The position numbers and the translations under genes were made by a program. Of a stretch of 64,000 nt of DNA, positions 16,364 through 26,473 are shown piece after piece; position 1 is the stretch's first letter; each line of letters starts with the position of its first letter. Where the stretch lies: NCBI RefSeq assembly GCF_015482765.1, contig NZ_JADMLB010000076.1, positions 80,809 to 144,808 of the forward strand. The letters run 5' to 3'. The notes under the pieces were generated by a model that worked only from the letters and a program-made list of their open reading frames with translations, did no database searches and was not told where the DNA came from. The DNA comes from Halodesulfovibrio sp. (lineage in GTDB: Bacteria; Desulfobacterota; Desulfovibrionia; Desulfovibrionales; Desulfovibrionaceae).

Positions 16364-17407
16364 ATGTTTGAGTTAATAACGGCTGTTACATTTTCGATCG
16401 TTGTTTCAGCAACATGCTCTATTACCGAAGCTATCCTATACTCTGTACCGTGGAGCCATATTGAAAAACTCCGCAGCACAGGCTCAAAAGCAGGCAACTT
16501 ACTTTTTAAACTCCGCAGCGATGTGGAACGCCCTATTACTGCGATCCTTACTCTGAACACCGTGGCAAACACCGCTGGTGCAACACTCGCAGGTGCCGCG
16601 TTCACCAAAGTCTACGGAGCAGAGTACATGCCGTACTTTGCCATCTGTTTTACGATCGCTATTCTCCTGTTTTCTGAAATCATGCCGAAAACCATCGGTG
16701 TTTCCTATGCAAGACAATTAAGCGGAATAATTGCAAAGCCACTGAATTTTCTTGTATTTACACTCACGCCGGTAATTTATGTTTGTTCATGGATGACCCG
16801 CAAGCTTACTCCTTCAGAAAAAGGACCAAACGCTACTGAAGATGACATCCGTGCAATTGTAAGCTTGTCACGCCGTGCCGGTGAAATTGAATCCAGTGAA
16901 GAAGTTTCTATTCAGAACATTCTTTCACTCGATCACAAGCATGTCAGCGAAGTTATGACACCGAGAACAGTTACTTTCGCTCTACCTGTTGATATCACAG
17001 TAAAAGAAGCAAAGCAGCTGTTAGATATGAAAAATTACAGCCGCATTCCGGTATATGCTGAAGATAATGAAGATATTGTAGGCATTGTTATGCGCCGGTA
17101 CATTTATGAAGAGCTGGCATCTGGACGCACAGAAACAAAACTTTCTGAACTAATGCGCCCTGTACACTTTGTTCTCGACTCCGTTACGCTTGATAAAGTG
17201 CTCAGAAACTTCCTTGAACGCCGAGATCACCTCTTTGTCGCAATTGATGAATATGGAGGAGTTAGCGGTGTTGTTTCACTTGAAGACGTACTTGAAGAAA
17301 TTCTGGGTAAAGAGATTGTCGATGAAACAGATCGTGTAGATGATATGCAGGATCTGGCAAGAAAGAAAAGAAAACAGCTGGGTAAGAGAAAATTGATTAA
17401 ACGCTAA
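16364..17407 (+). CDS. CNNM-domain membrane protein with CBS pair (hemolysin C/CorC-like)
   Basis: The 347-residue protein has an N-terminal CNNM/DUF21 membrane domain (about 1-160). It includes four hydrophobic segments and the motif FSEIMPKTIGVSYA. A CBS pair spans about 180-310 (SEVMTPR..., then YSRIPVYAEDNEDIVGIV and FVAIDEYGGVSGVVSLEDV). It ends in a basic tail and lacks the CorC_HlyC domain. Family members are linked to Mg2+ or Na+ transport and are gated through CBS nucleotide binding. The start at 16364 has GAAGGA upstream. The structured region just upstream could be its leader if read on this strand. Confidence 0.85.
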   Translation: MFELITAVTFSIVVSATCSITEAILYSVPWSHIEKLRSTGSKAGNLLFKLRSDVERPITAILTLNTVANTAGATLAGAAFTKVYGAEYMPYFAICFTIAILLFSEIMPKTIGVSYARQLSGIIAKPLNFLVFTLTPVIYVCSWMTRKLTPSEKGPNATEDDIRAIVSLSRRAGEIESSEEVSIQNILSLDHKHVSEVMTPRTVTFALPVDITVKEAKQLLDMKNYSRIPVYAEDNEDIVGIVMRRYIYEELASGRTETKLSELMRPVHFVLDSVTLDKVLRNFLERRDHLFVAIDEYGGVSGVVSLEDVLEEILGKEIVDETDRVDDMQDLARKKRKQLGKRKLIKR

Positions 17408-17645
17408 TAGTAATGTATATCAATTTTATATACAGATTATAACCTGTTAAGGCATATTCTCTATTCTCGACCGTATTGCTATGGAATAACGAGAAAACCA
17501 GTATATGGCGTTACCTTACCCAAAAACTATTTGTTGCAATGAAGCACCAAACCAATTATTCGAAAAAGGCATCTGAACCGGGGGAGAAAGGCTCAGATAG
17601 CACAGGACATTTCTGTCCATAAACTCGACACTGTCAGGAGACACT

Positions 17646-18059
17646 ATGGCAAAGAAAAACGGCAAAAGCGTATATATTGCTGCCCTGCTTCTATTTATGG
17701 GAGGCATCGGGTATCTGCTTTTCTCCGGTTTTTCACAAAACAGCGTATACTTCCTGGAAGTTTCTGAGGCTTTGGCTATGACACCGGACCAGCTTGGTTC
17801 TGCACGTCTTTTCGGTACTGTTAAGGCGGGTAAAATTGAGCGACATGAGGAGGGTCTAGGCGTCACCTTCATTCTTGAAGATGCTAATGACAAGAAACTT
17901 GTTTTGCCTGTTGTATACAATGGTGCTGTACCGGATACATTCAAAGCCGGTGCGGAAGTCATTGTTGAAGGCAACATTGATAACGCCTCAAAAGCGTTTC
18001 AGGCTCGTACGCTTATGACTAAATGTCCATCGAAGTACGAAAAGAAAAACAGGGAATAA
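17646..18059 (+). CDS. ccmE: Cytochrome c haem chaperone CcmE, CXXXY type
   Basis: The 137-residue protein has one N-terminal membrane anchor (about 9-28) and the periplasmic OB-fold (GTVKAGKIERHEEGLGVTF to AGAEVIVEGNID). The usual haem-binding HXXXY is replaced by CPSKY (Cys127 to Tyr131). This variant is known from Desulfovibrio-type Ccm systems and some archaea. It receives haem from CcmC and passes it to CcmF for attachment to apocytochromes. It is the first gene of the ccm operon, with a good AGGAG site before ATG 17646. Two small hairpins lie upstream (around 17570-17625). Confidence 0.93.
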   Translation: MAKKNGKSVYIAALLLFMGGIGYLLFSGFSQNSVYFLEVSEALAMTPDQLGSARLFGTVKAGKIERHEEGLGVTFILEDANDKKLVLPVVYNGAVPDTFKAGAEVIVEGNIDNASKAFQARTLMTKCPSKYEKKNRE

Positions 18060-18131
18060 TCGGCTGCACATCGGTTTTATTCCACCTGTACTACTTCCCC
18101 CACGTCGCCGTTTATCGGCTGAAGGAGCATT

Positions 18132-20045
18132 ATGCATCTCTTAGCATTTTTGCTGCTGGTGGCGTCTTTGCTGTTTGCCGTTGGCTTCGGCTCTGCCGCT
18201 GCGTTGCAGATTTGGCAGGGACGCTCTACCCTGCTGCATTGGATCGAAAAAGCACAGATGATGATTACGACACTCATCACTGTAAGTTCGTTCATTCTTC
18301 TCTGGGCGCTGGTTAACTTTGATTTTTCCAACTACTACGTATCAAGTTACACCAGTCTTGACCTTCCACTTTTCTACCGCGTAACTGCCTTCTGGGCAGG
18401 ACAGGCAGGTTCCTTACTTTTCTGGGCTTGGTCTGTTGCGTTATGCGGCATCATTTTCCTGTACACAAATGCGTATCGAGCACTGTCAGACGGCACAAAA
18501 ATGTGGTTCTGGATGCTGTTCCTTACGTTTATCGGTTTCTTCTTATTCCTGCTGACTTCATGGTCCAACCCGTTTGCACTTATCAGTCCGGTTCCGGCTG
18601 ACGGTAACGGTTTGAACCCGCTGTTGCAGAACCCAGGAATGATCTTCCACCCGCCGCTTCTTTTCCTTGGCTACGGTGGCTTTACCATTCCTAGCTGTCT
18701 TGCTCTTGCACAGGCTCTTAACAGAAGTCAGCATGAAGAAGGCAGCTGGACAGACGCTTCCCGCAATATGATTCTGTTTGCTTGGCTCGCTCTTACCGCA
18801 GGTATTATTCTCGGTTGCTGGTGGTCATACATGGAACTGGGCTGGGGCGGCTACTGGGCATGGGACCCTGTTGAAAACGCATCCCTTATCCCTTGGCTCG
18901 TAGGCACTGCATTCCTGCATACCTCCGTTATTGAATCCCGCAGGGGAAAACTGCACAGAACCAACACCTTCCTTGTTGCGCTCACAACTATTTCTGCTGT
19001 GTTTGCAACCTACCTTGTACGTAGCGGTGTTGTTGAATCCTTACACGCATTCGGTGACGGCGGTGTTGGTACTCCGCTGCTCATCTTTATTATCTTTTTT
19101 ACCGTACTATCTCTTTTTGCAGCGGCAACCAGCAAAAACCCGAAAGCAAAACCAATGGCTGAACTCTTCAGCCGTGAAGGTATGCTTTTAGTTGCTGCAT
19201 GGTTCCTTATTGCACTCGGCGTTATCATCCTCATTGCAACAATGTGGCCGGTATTCTCCAAGTTCTTTACAAACAATCCGCAAGGTCTTGAACAGGACTT
19301 CTACAACAAAGTCTGTATGCCACTGGCAGCAATCATCTCCGTACTTATGATGATTTGTCCTTGGATTAAATGGAACGGCGGGGTTAAGAGCGGCATAATG
19401 CTCGGCACCGTAACAGGCGTATTTATCGCAACTGGCGTAGGCATGTACCTTGCCGGTTACCAGATCCCTGTTTCCATTCTTGCTGTCGGTTCTGCTGCTG
19501 CCTGTATTGCCGGAATTGTTCTGATGTTTACAACAGACTCTTCTGTTCGCAAAAGCAACCGTGCAATCGGTGCATACGGTGTACACATCGGTGTAGCGCT
19601 TATCGTTATCGGTATTGCGTTCTCCGGCCCGTACAAAAAAGAAATCCAGACGCAACTGCCTCGCGGTGGTGAAGCAACTCTTGAAGGGTACACCTTTAAA
19701 TATAACGAGTTGTACGAAGGGGAAGCAACGGAGTATATCTTCCTTCAGGCTGAAATTGACGTTTTCGAAGACGGCAAGCACCTCGGCACCCTTGAGCCAC
19801 AGCGTCGCATCTACAAAAAATTCGGTAACAACAGAACATTTGCAGAAGTATCCATTATCCCTTCCCTTGGAGAAGAGCTTTATTCCTCACTCCTTGGAGC
19901 AGATACCAAAGGTAACATTACTGTAACTTTGAGTATTGAACCTATGGTTAACTGGTTCTGGATTGGCGGTACACTCATGTGTCTCTTCCCGTTCATCGGG
20001 TTCACAAGATTCCGTAAATCTAAAAAGGAAACGGATGCTGCTTAA
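18132..20045 (+). CDS. ccmF: Cytochrome c haem lyase CcmF
   Basis: The 637-residue multi-pass protein has the tryptophan-rich haem-handling segment GCWWSYMELGWGGYWAWDP followed by VENASLIPWLVGTAFLHTSV, and the family block PLLQNPGMIFHPPLLFLGY. Its large periplasmic domain near the C-terminus (QTQLPRGGEATLEGYTFKYN) is typical. With CcmE it delivers haem and forms the thioether bonds of c-type cytochromes. No CcmH or CcmG gene lies in this operon. Its 3' end overlaps the ccmA start by 11 bases. Confidence 0.95.
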   Translation: MHLLAFLLLVASLLFAVGFGSAAALQIWQGRSTLLHWIEKAQMMITTLITVSSFILLWALVNFDFSNYYVSSYTSLDLPLFYRVTAFWAGQAGSLLFWAWSVALCGIIFLYTNAYRALSDGTKMWFWMLFLTFIGFFLFLLTSWSNPFALISPVPADGNGLNPLLQNPGMIFHPPLLFLGYGGFTIPSCLALAQALNRSQHEEGSWTDASRNMILFAWLALTAGIILGCWWSYMELGWGGYWAWDPVENASLIPWLVGTAFLHTSVIESRRGKLHRTNTFLVALTTISAVFATYLVRSGVVESLHAFGDGGVGTPLLIFIIFFTVLSLFAAATSKNPKAKPMAELFSREGMLLVAAWFLIALGVIILIATMWPVFSKFFTNNPQGLEQDFYNKVCMPLAAIISVLMMICPWIKWNGGVKSGIMLGTVTGVFIATGVGMYLAGYQIPVSILAVGSAAACIAGIVLMFTTDSSVRKSNRAIGAYGVHIGVALIVIGIAFSGPYKKEIQTQLPRGGEATLEGYTFKYNELYEGEATEYIFLQAEIDVFEDGKHLGTLEPQRRIYKKFGNNRTFAEVSIIPSLGEELYSSLLGADTKGNITVTLSIEPMVNWFWIGGTLMCLFPFIGFTRFRKSKKETDAA

Positions 20046-20682
20046 ACTGGACAAGGTTGCTAAATTCTACGGCAACCGTCTGATCATCAAGGATGTTTCC
20101 TGCACTGTTGAGCCGGGCACAGTCACACTGCTTGCCGGTCCTAACGGTGCGGGTAAATCTACCTTGCTCAAGATTATGGCAGGTCTTTCCGAGCCTACAG
20201 CCGGAAAGGTTGAGCTAACAGTAGAAAACGACAATATCGGATATGTAGGCCACCAAACCTTCATTTACCCTGATTTGTCAGCTCTTGAAAACTTATCCTT
20301 CTGGTCTTCCCTTCACGGGCAGAACAATGATGAAGCCACGTTGCTTGCTGCGCTTGATCGTGTAGAGCTGAAACGCTTTGCTTTTGAACGTGCAGGCTGT
20401 TTCTCTCGAGGAATGGCGCAACGGCTGAATCTGGCTCGTGTGTTTTTACTTCAGCCATCCCTTATCCTGCTTGATGAGCCGGGTACGGGACTTGATGTCC
20501 GCTCTATGGGCATCCTGCACACCGAAATTGCTGCGGCAAAAGACCGTGGTGCAGGGCTGGTATGGATCAGCCATTCCGTGGCTTCCGACCTTGTACGCGC
20601 GGATAAGGTACTCGCCATCCGTGACAAGAAGGTGGAATACTTTGGAGATGCGCAAGGATATACACCGGAGGCAGTATGCTAA
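20035..20682 (+). CDS. ccmA: Haem exporter/holo-CcmE release ATPase CcmA
   Basis: The 215-residue ABC ATPase has Walker A GPNGAGKST, signature FSRGMAQRLNLARVFL, Walker B ILLDEPGTGLD and switch His (ISHSVASD). The RGMAQR form of the signature is usual for CcmA. With CcmB and CcmC it releases haem-loaded CcmE. The ATG at 20035 (MLLKLDKVAKFYG) is chosen because AAGGAAACGG precedes it and the ABC fold starts immediately. It overlaps ccmF upstream and ccmB downstream, indicating coupled translation. Confidence 0.94.
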   Translation: MLLKLDKVAKFYGNRLIIKDVSCTVEPGTVTLLAGPNGAGKSTLLKIMAGLSEPTAGKVELTVENDNIGYVGHQTFIYPDLSALENLSFWSSLHGQNNDEATLLAALDRVELKRFAFERAGCFSRGMAQRLNLARVFLLQPSLILLDEPGTGLDVRSMGILHTEIAAAKDRGAGLVWISHSVASDLVRADKVLAIRDKKVEYFGDAQGYTPEAVC

Positions 20683-21353
20683 AAGCTGCTGTATCCATTG
20701 CTGCAAAAGACCTTAAACTTGTGCTTGCACGAGGTACCGGTCTTATTCAAGCGCTTCTACTTGGCTTACTGCTTATCTTTGTGTTCAGTTTATCTCAGCA
20801 GATAGGCGAAAAAATGAGTGCTCAGGCTGCTGCTGCCATCTTCTGGCTGGCATCAGTATTTTGTCAGGTACTCGTATTTAATACGTTATTCAGTCTGGAA
20901 GAACAAAACGGTGCCCGCTTCGGTCTTCTCCTCTCTCCTGCCCCTGTGCAGGCGGTTTGGATTGGCAAAGCATTGGGCGGGTTTGTTCTTCTGTTATGCG
21001 CGCAAGCGGTCTTTTTACCGGCAACCATAGTGTTCCTCGGTCAGTCAGTGTCTGAATTATGGCATATCGGACTGGCAATGCTCATTGCCATCGACCTTGG
21101 GCTTATTTTGCTCGGAGCACTGCTTGGTGCGCTTTCACAGGGACAGGCTGCGAAAGAGTCACTTCTTTCTATTATCCTGTTCCCGTTGCTCATTCCTATT
21201 CTTCTTGCCGGCGTACGTGTCGGTTCCGCTGCTTTTTCCGGCATTATTCCGGAAGGGTTCGGAGACTGGCTCGGCATTGCCTGTGCATTTGACGCACTGT
21301 TCGGTGCCGCGGGGCTGCTGCTCTTCGGCTATATCTACAGTGGTGAAGAATAA
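20676..21353 (+). CDS. ccmB: Cytochrome c biogenesis permease CcmB
   Basis: The 225-residue protein has six hydrophobic segments and the CcmB blocks VFNTLFSLEEQNGARFGLLL, APVQAVWIGKALGGFVLL and LLLPLLIPILLAGV-like SIILFPLLIPILLAG. It is the membrane partner of CcmA. The ATG at 20676 overlaps the end of ccmA. After it, 110 non-coding bases precede ccmC, the largest gap in the operon. Confidence 0.93.
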   Translation: MLKAAVSIAAKDLKLVLARGTGLIQALLLGLLLIFVFSLSQQIGEKMSAQAAAAIFWLASVFCQVLVFNTLFSLEEQNGARFGLLLSPAPVQAVWIGKALGGFVLLLCAQAVFLPATIVFLGQSVSELWHIGLAMLIAIDLGLILLGALLGALSQGQAAKESLLSIILFPLLIPILLAGVRVGSAAFSGIIPEGFGDWLGIACAFDALFGAAGLLLFGYIYSGEE

Positions 21354-21463
21354 GCCAGTACAGTAGTACATGCTGTGCACATACTAATAGGAATGAATTG
21401 TCAGTAACATGAGGTTTTGATACATGAAACCGGCATGTTATACAGATAAAAGTTACAGAGGAT

Positions 21464-22141
21464 ATGATGCGAACTAAATGGATAGCACCTGTAGCACTTT
21501 TGGCTGCACCGGCAATGGCTTTATGCCAGTACCTCATCTACCAGTATGCTCCTGTTGAACAGGTGATGGGCATTGTGCAGAAAGTGTTTTACACCCACCT
21601 GCCTCTTGCATGGTGGTCTCTCTTCAGTTTCTTCTGTGTCTTTATTGCCTCCATCCTGTATCTGAAAACCCGCAAACGCTTCTGGGACAACGTTGCAGCA
21701 GCATCTGCCGAAGTTGGGGTTCTTTTCAGTGGATTGGCATTGGTCACAGGAATGATATGGGGACGCCACAGCTGGGGCGTTTGGTGGACATGGGACCCCC
21801 GTCTCACGACTACGCTTGTTATGTGGTTCGTATACGCCGGATACTTAATCCTGCGCTCAATGTCTCTCTCAACAGAACGTAAAGCAGTTGTCAGCGCTGT
21901 GGTGGGCATTGCAGCCTTCATCGACGTACCGCTTGTTTTCCTTTCCGCACGCCTGTGGCGTTCGATTCACCCTGCTGTTTTCAACAGCAAAACTGGTGGA
22001 CTGGAACCGGAAATGAAACTGACTGCAATTGTCTGCGTTATCTGCTTCGGTCTTATCTGGACAGCTCTTGTGGGAATCCGTTCCTCACAGATGGCGCTTT
22101 CAGATCGAATTGACAACCTGACAACACACGACGAAATATAA
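21464..22141 (+). CDS. ccmC: Haem delivery protein CcmC
   Basis: The 225-residue six-helix protein has the WWD haem-binding segment SWGVWWTWDPRLTTTLVMWF and the conserved periplasmic His residues (FYTHLPLAWW; WRSIHPAV). CcmC loads haem onto CcmE. The start is ATG at 21464 or the next ATG at 21467. The last 105 bases, encoding the final membrane helix and the tail ending THDEI, are repeated in the next small frame, which indicates a tandem duplication. Confidence 0.94.
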   Translation: MMRTKWIAPVALLAAPAMALCQYLIYQYAPVEQVMGIVQKVFYTHLPLAWWSLFSFFCVFIASILYLKTRKRFWDNVAAASAEVGVLFSGLALVTGMIWGRHSWGVWWTWDPRLTTTLVMWFVYAGYLILRSMSLSTERKAVVSAVVGIAAFIDVPLVFLSARLWRSIHPAVFNSKTGGLEPEMKLTAIVCVICFGLIWTALVGIRSSQMALSDRIDNLTTHDEI

Positions 22142-22398
22142 CCGTCTGACACTGAAGCGCTTCAAAGGTCTTCATCATGGAAAACATTTTCTTCATCATG
22201 ACGAACATGGCAGTTGTTATTTGTACCATCTGCTTCGGCCTTATCTGCGCAGCACTTATCGGGATGCGTTCCCTTAAAGTAGAAATGTCCGACAGCATTG
22301 AACAATTAACACATCATAACGAAATATAACTGCCTGAATTCACTAGGCACTCAAGGAGATTCATCATGGAAAGCTCCAACTGGCTCCTCATGGCTAAC
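22025..22398 (+). repeat. Diverged tandem duplication (about 188-bp period) across the ccmC/ccmD junction
   Basis: Copy A is about 22025-22209 and copy B about 22210-22398. Each contains the ccmC tail (TGCTTCGG... to GAAATATAAC), a 35-base spacer (CTGA...TTCATCATGGAAA) and the first codons of a small membrane protein. The stops are 188 bases apart (22141, 22329) and the starts 189 (22177, 22366). At protein level about 18 of the last 32 residues agree. Confidence 0.85.
22177..22329 (+). CDS. 50-residue CcmD/CcmC chimeric small membrane protein
   Basis: ATG 22177 to TAA 22329 encodes 50 residues. The first twelve (MENIFFIMTNMA) resemble the start of the downstream ccmD (MESSNWLLMANVA). The rest (ICTICFGLICAALIGMRS, then MSDSIEQLTHHNEI) is a diverged copy of the CcmC C-terminus. 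One hydrophobic helix is predicted. The ribosome-binding site (AAAGG) is weaker than that of ccmD (AAGGAG). The frame is intact and its changes from CcmC are mostly conservative, which suggests that it is expressed and kept. It may act like CcmD, a small helper of CcmC-CcmE release, or be a decaying duplicate. Confidence 0.6.
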   Translation: MENIFFIMTNMAVVICTICFGLICAALIGMRSLKVEMSDSIEQLTHHNEI

Positions 22399-22500
22399 GT
22401 TGCAGTATGGGTTGGCATTGCTGGCTACCTCTTCTTTATTGCTCGCAAACACTGTGAGCTGAGCAAACGTGTTCGCCAAATGGAGTTGCTGAATGACTAA
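22366..22500 (+). CDS. ccmD: CcmD-like small membrane protein (44 aa)
   Basis: ATG 22366 has AAGGAG upstream and the frame ends at TAA 22500. The 44 residues form one membrane helix (about 9-26, ending LFFIARK) followed by a charged cytoplasmic tail, the standard CcmD layout. CcmD binds CcmABC and is needed for release of haem-loaded CcmE. It overlaps the start of the TPR gene by 8 bases. CcmD is poorly conserved, so the call rests on size, topology and position. Confidence 0.75.
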   Translation: MESSNWLLMANVAVWVGIAGYLFFIARKHCELSKRVRQMELLND

Positions 22501-23068
22501 TGCTCCAATGAAGCAGCCTTCATCAGCTGCAAAAATATTCATTGCAGCTATCCTTGTGGGGTTTGCTGCAATGCTTATCACGTCAAGTGTGTACCGTACA
22601 AAGCACCCGAGTCTGACTAAATTTGTGCAAACTCGCAGCGCTGCTCCTGCTGAAACAACATCTGATAATTCTGCACACATTGCAGGTCTTATGGGTAAAC
22701 TCCAAAAAGATCCGAACAATGTGAAGCTGATTGAAGAAATTGCTCAGCACTTTATGGAAGATAACGAGTTCAGTCAGGCACGTAAGTTTATCCAGCGCGG
22801 TATTGCGGCACAGCCAAATAATGCGCACCTGTTCTACATGCTCGGCATGGCGAACTTTAAACTTGAAAGCTTCAAAAAAGCAGCCGGCGCATTTGAGACG
22901 TCACTGACTATTGCAGAAGATCCTTCTGCGCGCTATAATCTGGGTGTGCTGCTCAAGTATTACTTAGACAAACCGGCAGAGGCCAAAGAGCAGTTTGAAA
23001 AAATAGTGAACTCCTCTGCCAGCAACGCTCTTAAAGCCGCAGCGCAGAAAGAACTCAATGACAAATAA
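22493..23068 (+). CDS. Membrane-anchored TPR protein of the ccm operon (CcmI/CcmH C-terminal-like)
   Basis: The 191-residue protein has one N-terminal membrane helix (about 15-32), a low-complexity linker, and tetratricopeptide repeats from about residue 70 (DNEFSQARKFIQRGIAAQPNN, AHLFYMLGMANFKLESFKKA, SARYNLGVLLKYY). In Ccm systems such TPR domains (CcmI, or the C-terminal half of CcmH) hold the apocytochrome. No CcmH thiol domain or CcmG is present nearby. It overlaps ccmD and is followed by a strong terminator, so it ends the operon. Confidence 0.8.
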   Translation: MTNAPMKQPSSAAKIFIAAILVGFAAMLITSSVYRTKHPSLTKFVQTRSAAPAETTSDNSAHIAGLMGKLQKDPNNVKLIEEIAQHFMEDNEFSQARKFIQRGIAAQPNNAHLFYMLGMANFKLESFKKAAGAFETSLTIAEDPSARYNLGVLLKYYLDKPAEAKEQFEKIVNSSASNALKAAAQKELNDK

Positions 23069-23089
23069 AATGAAACAATTACTGTAAAG

Positions 23090-23126
23090 CCCAAAGCGCA
23101 TTGCACTTGCAATGCGCTTTTTTTAT
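23090..23126 (+). terminator. Intrinsic terminator of the ccm operon
   Basis: A 12-bp stem AAAGCGCATTGC/GCAATGCGCTTT with a short ACTT loop is followed by a T run. Confidence 0.95.
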
Positions 23127-23208
23127 AGCCGTTACGTGCCGTGCACGTTGCGTATCTGTCTCATGCTGTATCAGAATATATTTTCAAGTTGTTGTGATAT
23201 AGTCCCGC

Positions 23209-23220
23209 GAAATCGGTTTC
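23209..23220. promoter_or_regulatory. LacI/PurR-like operator upstream of guaB
   Basis: GAAATCGGTTTC matches the general LacI-family half-site pattern GNAANCGNTTNC with the central CG. The flanks extend the symmetry (CGC...ACG with one mismatch). It sits 28 bases before the -35 hexamer. A purine-responsive repressor is a reasonable guess but none is visible here. Confidence 0.4.
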
Positions 23221-23247
23221 ACGTTGACTAAAAAATATAAACAACCG

Positions 23248-23276
23248 TTGACATGGACTCAAAGGACGCATACGCT
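23248..23276 (+). promoter_or_regulatory. Probable sigma-70 promoter of guaBA
   Basis: TTGACA at 23248-23253 is a perfect -35. With a 17-base spacer the -10 would be TACGCT (23271-23276), a weak match. Transcription would start near 23283. Confidence 0.5.
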
Positions 23277-23282
23277 AACGGG

Positions 23283-23382
23283 ATTACCTAAAGTACTATC
23301 CGCCTAACCACGTTAGGGAAGAAAGTACTGAACATCAGGCCGGTTAAATGCGTGAATTTACGCTACTGTGGCCTTTTTTAAT
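23283..23382 (+). promoter_or_regulatory. Structured guaB leader with a terminator-like hairpin
   Basis: Hairpin 1 is AGTACT/AGTACT (23292-23297 and 23325-23330 area) enclosing CCTAA-CCACG-TTAGG. Hairpin 2 is AGGCC/GGCCT (23336-23374) enclosing GCGT/ACGC and followed by six T residues, a terminator 35 bases before guaB. An alternative outer stem ACGCAT (23266-23271) with ATGCGT (23348-23353) would break hairpin 2. This is the layout of a transcription attenuator or riboswitch. I cannot assign it to a known class. If transcription starts at 23283 the outer stem is not transcribed. Confidence 0.5.
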
Positions 23383-23384
23383 AG

Positions 23385-24872
<1,488 letters not shown>

Positions 24873-24893
24873 TATATCTTTCTAGAGGAACTT

Positions 24894-26444
24894 ATGGACG
24901 CAATTAGCAAAGTCATTATTGTTGACTACGGCTCTCAGTTTACTCAGCTTATCGCACGTCGCGTACGCGAAGCGGGCGTATACTCTGAAATTCACCCTTG
25001 CATCGTTACAGCTGAAGAAGTCAAAGCAATGAACCCTTCCGCTGTGATTCTTTCCGGCGGTCCTTCCAGCGTAGGCGACGACGACGCCCCTACTCTGGAT
25101 ATGGGTCTGCTTGAACTCGGCGTACCTGTACTCGGTATCTGCTACGGCATGCAGCTGCTTGCACACAACCTTGGCGGCGAACTGGCTAGCTCTGAAACCC
25201 GTGAGTACGGCCCTGCTGACTTCAACATGGTTAAAGACTGCCCTCTCTTTGCAGACCTCAACCTTGAAGACTCCTTACGTGTATGGATGTCCCACGGTGA
25301 TCAGGTTAAAGCTGTACCGCCTTCTTTCGAAGTTATCGGTTCTACTGAGACCCTCGAAGTTGCAGCAATGGCATGCGTTGAGAAAAAAATCTACGCGCTT
25401 CAGTACCATCCGGAAGTACACCACTCCGAAGGTGGCGACACCATGATCAACAACTTCCTCTTCAAGATTGCAGGCGTAAAGCCAGACTGGACTATGTCCG
25501 GCTTTATCGATTCCGTAATCAAAGAGTGTCAGGAAACTGTTGGTCCTGACGGTAACGTTGTTTGCGGTCTCTCCGGCGGCATCGACTCCACCGTTGTTGC
25601 TGTTCTTCTGAACAAAGCTATCGGTCATCGTCTGCACTGCATCTTTGTTGACAACGGCCTCATGCGTCAGAATGAAGTTGAAGAAGTTTCCAGCTACCTC
25701 CGTGAACACTTCGACCTCAACCTCACAGTAGTTGACGCTCGCGACCGCTTCCTCTCCAAGCTTGAAGGCGTTGAAGATCCTGAGAAAAAACGTAAAATCA
25801 TCGGCTACGAATTCATCGAAGTTTTCGATGCAGAAGCAGCACGTATTGAAAACGTTAAATTCCTTGCTCAGGGTACACTCTACCCAGACGTAATCGAATC
25901 TGTTTCTCACAAAGGCCCTTCCGCTGTAATTAAAAGCCATCACAACGTTGGCGGCCTTCCTGAAGATATGGAACTCGAACTCATCGAGCCACTTCGTGAG
26001 CTCTTCAAAGATGAAGTACGTAAAGTTGCTATCGAACTCGGCATGCCAGACTCCGTAGTTTGGCGTCATCCTTTCCCGGGTCCGGGCCTTGCTATCCGCA
26101 TTATCGGTGAAATTACCGATGAACGTCTCACTATTTTGAGAAAAGCAGACAAAATCGTACAGAACGAGTTGACTGCATCCGGATGGTATCGCAAAGTGTG
26201 GCAGGGCTTTGCTGTTCTGCTGCCGCTTAAGACTGTTGGGGTAATGGGCGACGACAGAACCTACGAAAACGTTATTGCCCTTCGTATTGTGGATAGTGTA
26301 GATGCTATGACAGCTGACTGGGCACGCCTTCCTTCTGAACTGCTGGAACGAATTTCCAGCCGTATCATTAACGAAGTTACCGGCGTAAACCGCGTTGTAT
26401 ATGACATCTCCTCCAAGCCACCGAGCACTATCGAGTGGGAATAA
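24894..26444 (+). CDS. guaA: GMP synthase (glutamine-hydrolysing)
   Basis: The 516-residue enzyme has a class-I glutamine amidotransferase domain (nucleophile in GICYGMQ near residue 80; catalytic His and Glu in [11 protein letters not shown]). An ATP pyrophosphatase domain follows ([16 protein letters not shown]), then a C-terminal dimerisation domain ending [11 protein letters not shown]. It converts XMP to GMP. AGAGG precedes the ATG at 24894. It is co-transcribed with guaB, and tatB begins 29 bases later with no terminator between, so read-through into tat is likely. Confidence 0.97.
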   Translation: MDAISKVIIVDYGSQFTQLIARRVREAGVYSEIHPCIVTAEEVKAMNPSAVILSGGPSSVGDDDAPTLDMGLLELGVPVLGICYGMQLLAHNLGGELASSETREYGPADFNMVKDCPLFADLNLEDSLRVWMSHGDQVKAVPPSFEVIGSTETLEVAAMACVEKKIYALQYHPEVHHSEGGDTMINNFLFKIAGVKPDWTMSGFIDSVIKECQETVGPDGNVVCGLSGGIDSTVVAVLLNKAIGHRLHCIFVDNGLMRQNEVEEVSSYLREHFDLNLTVVDARDRFLSKLEGVEDPEKKRKIIGYEFIEVFDAEAARIENVKFLAQGTLYPDVIESVSHKGPSAVIKSHHNVGGLPEDMELELIEPLRELFKDEVRKVAIELGMPDSVVWRHPFPGPGLAIRIIGEITDERLTILRKADKIVQNELTASGWYRKVWQGFAVLLPLKTVGVMGDDRTYENVIALRIVDSVDAMTADWARLPSELLERISSRIINEVTGVNRVVYDISSKPPSTIEWE

Positions 26445-26473
26445 GCCAACCTTAGCTAATTGGGCGTGACTGC

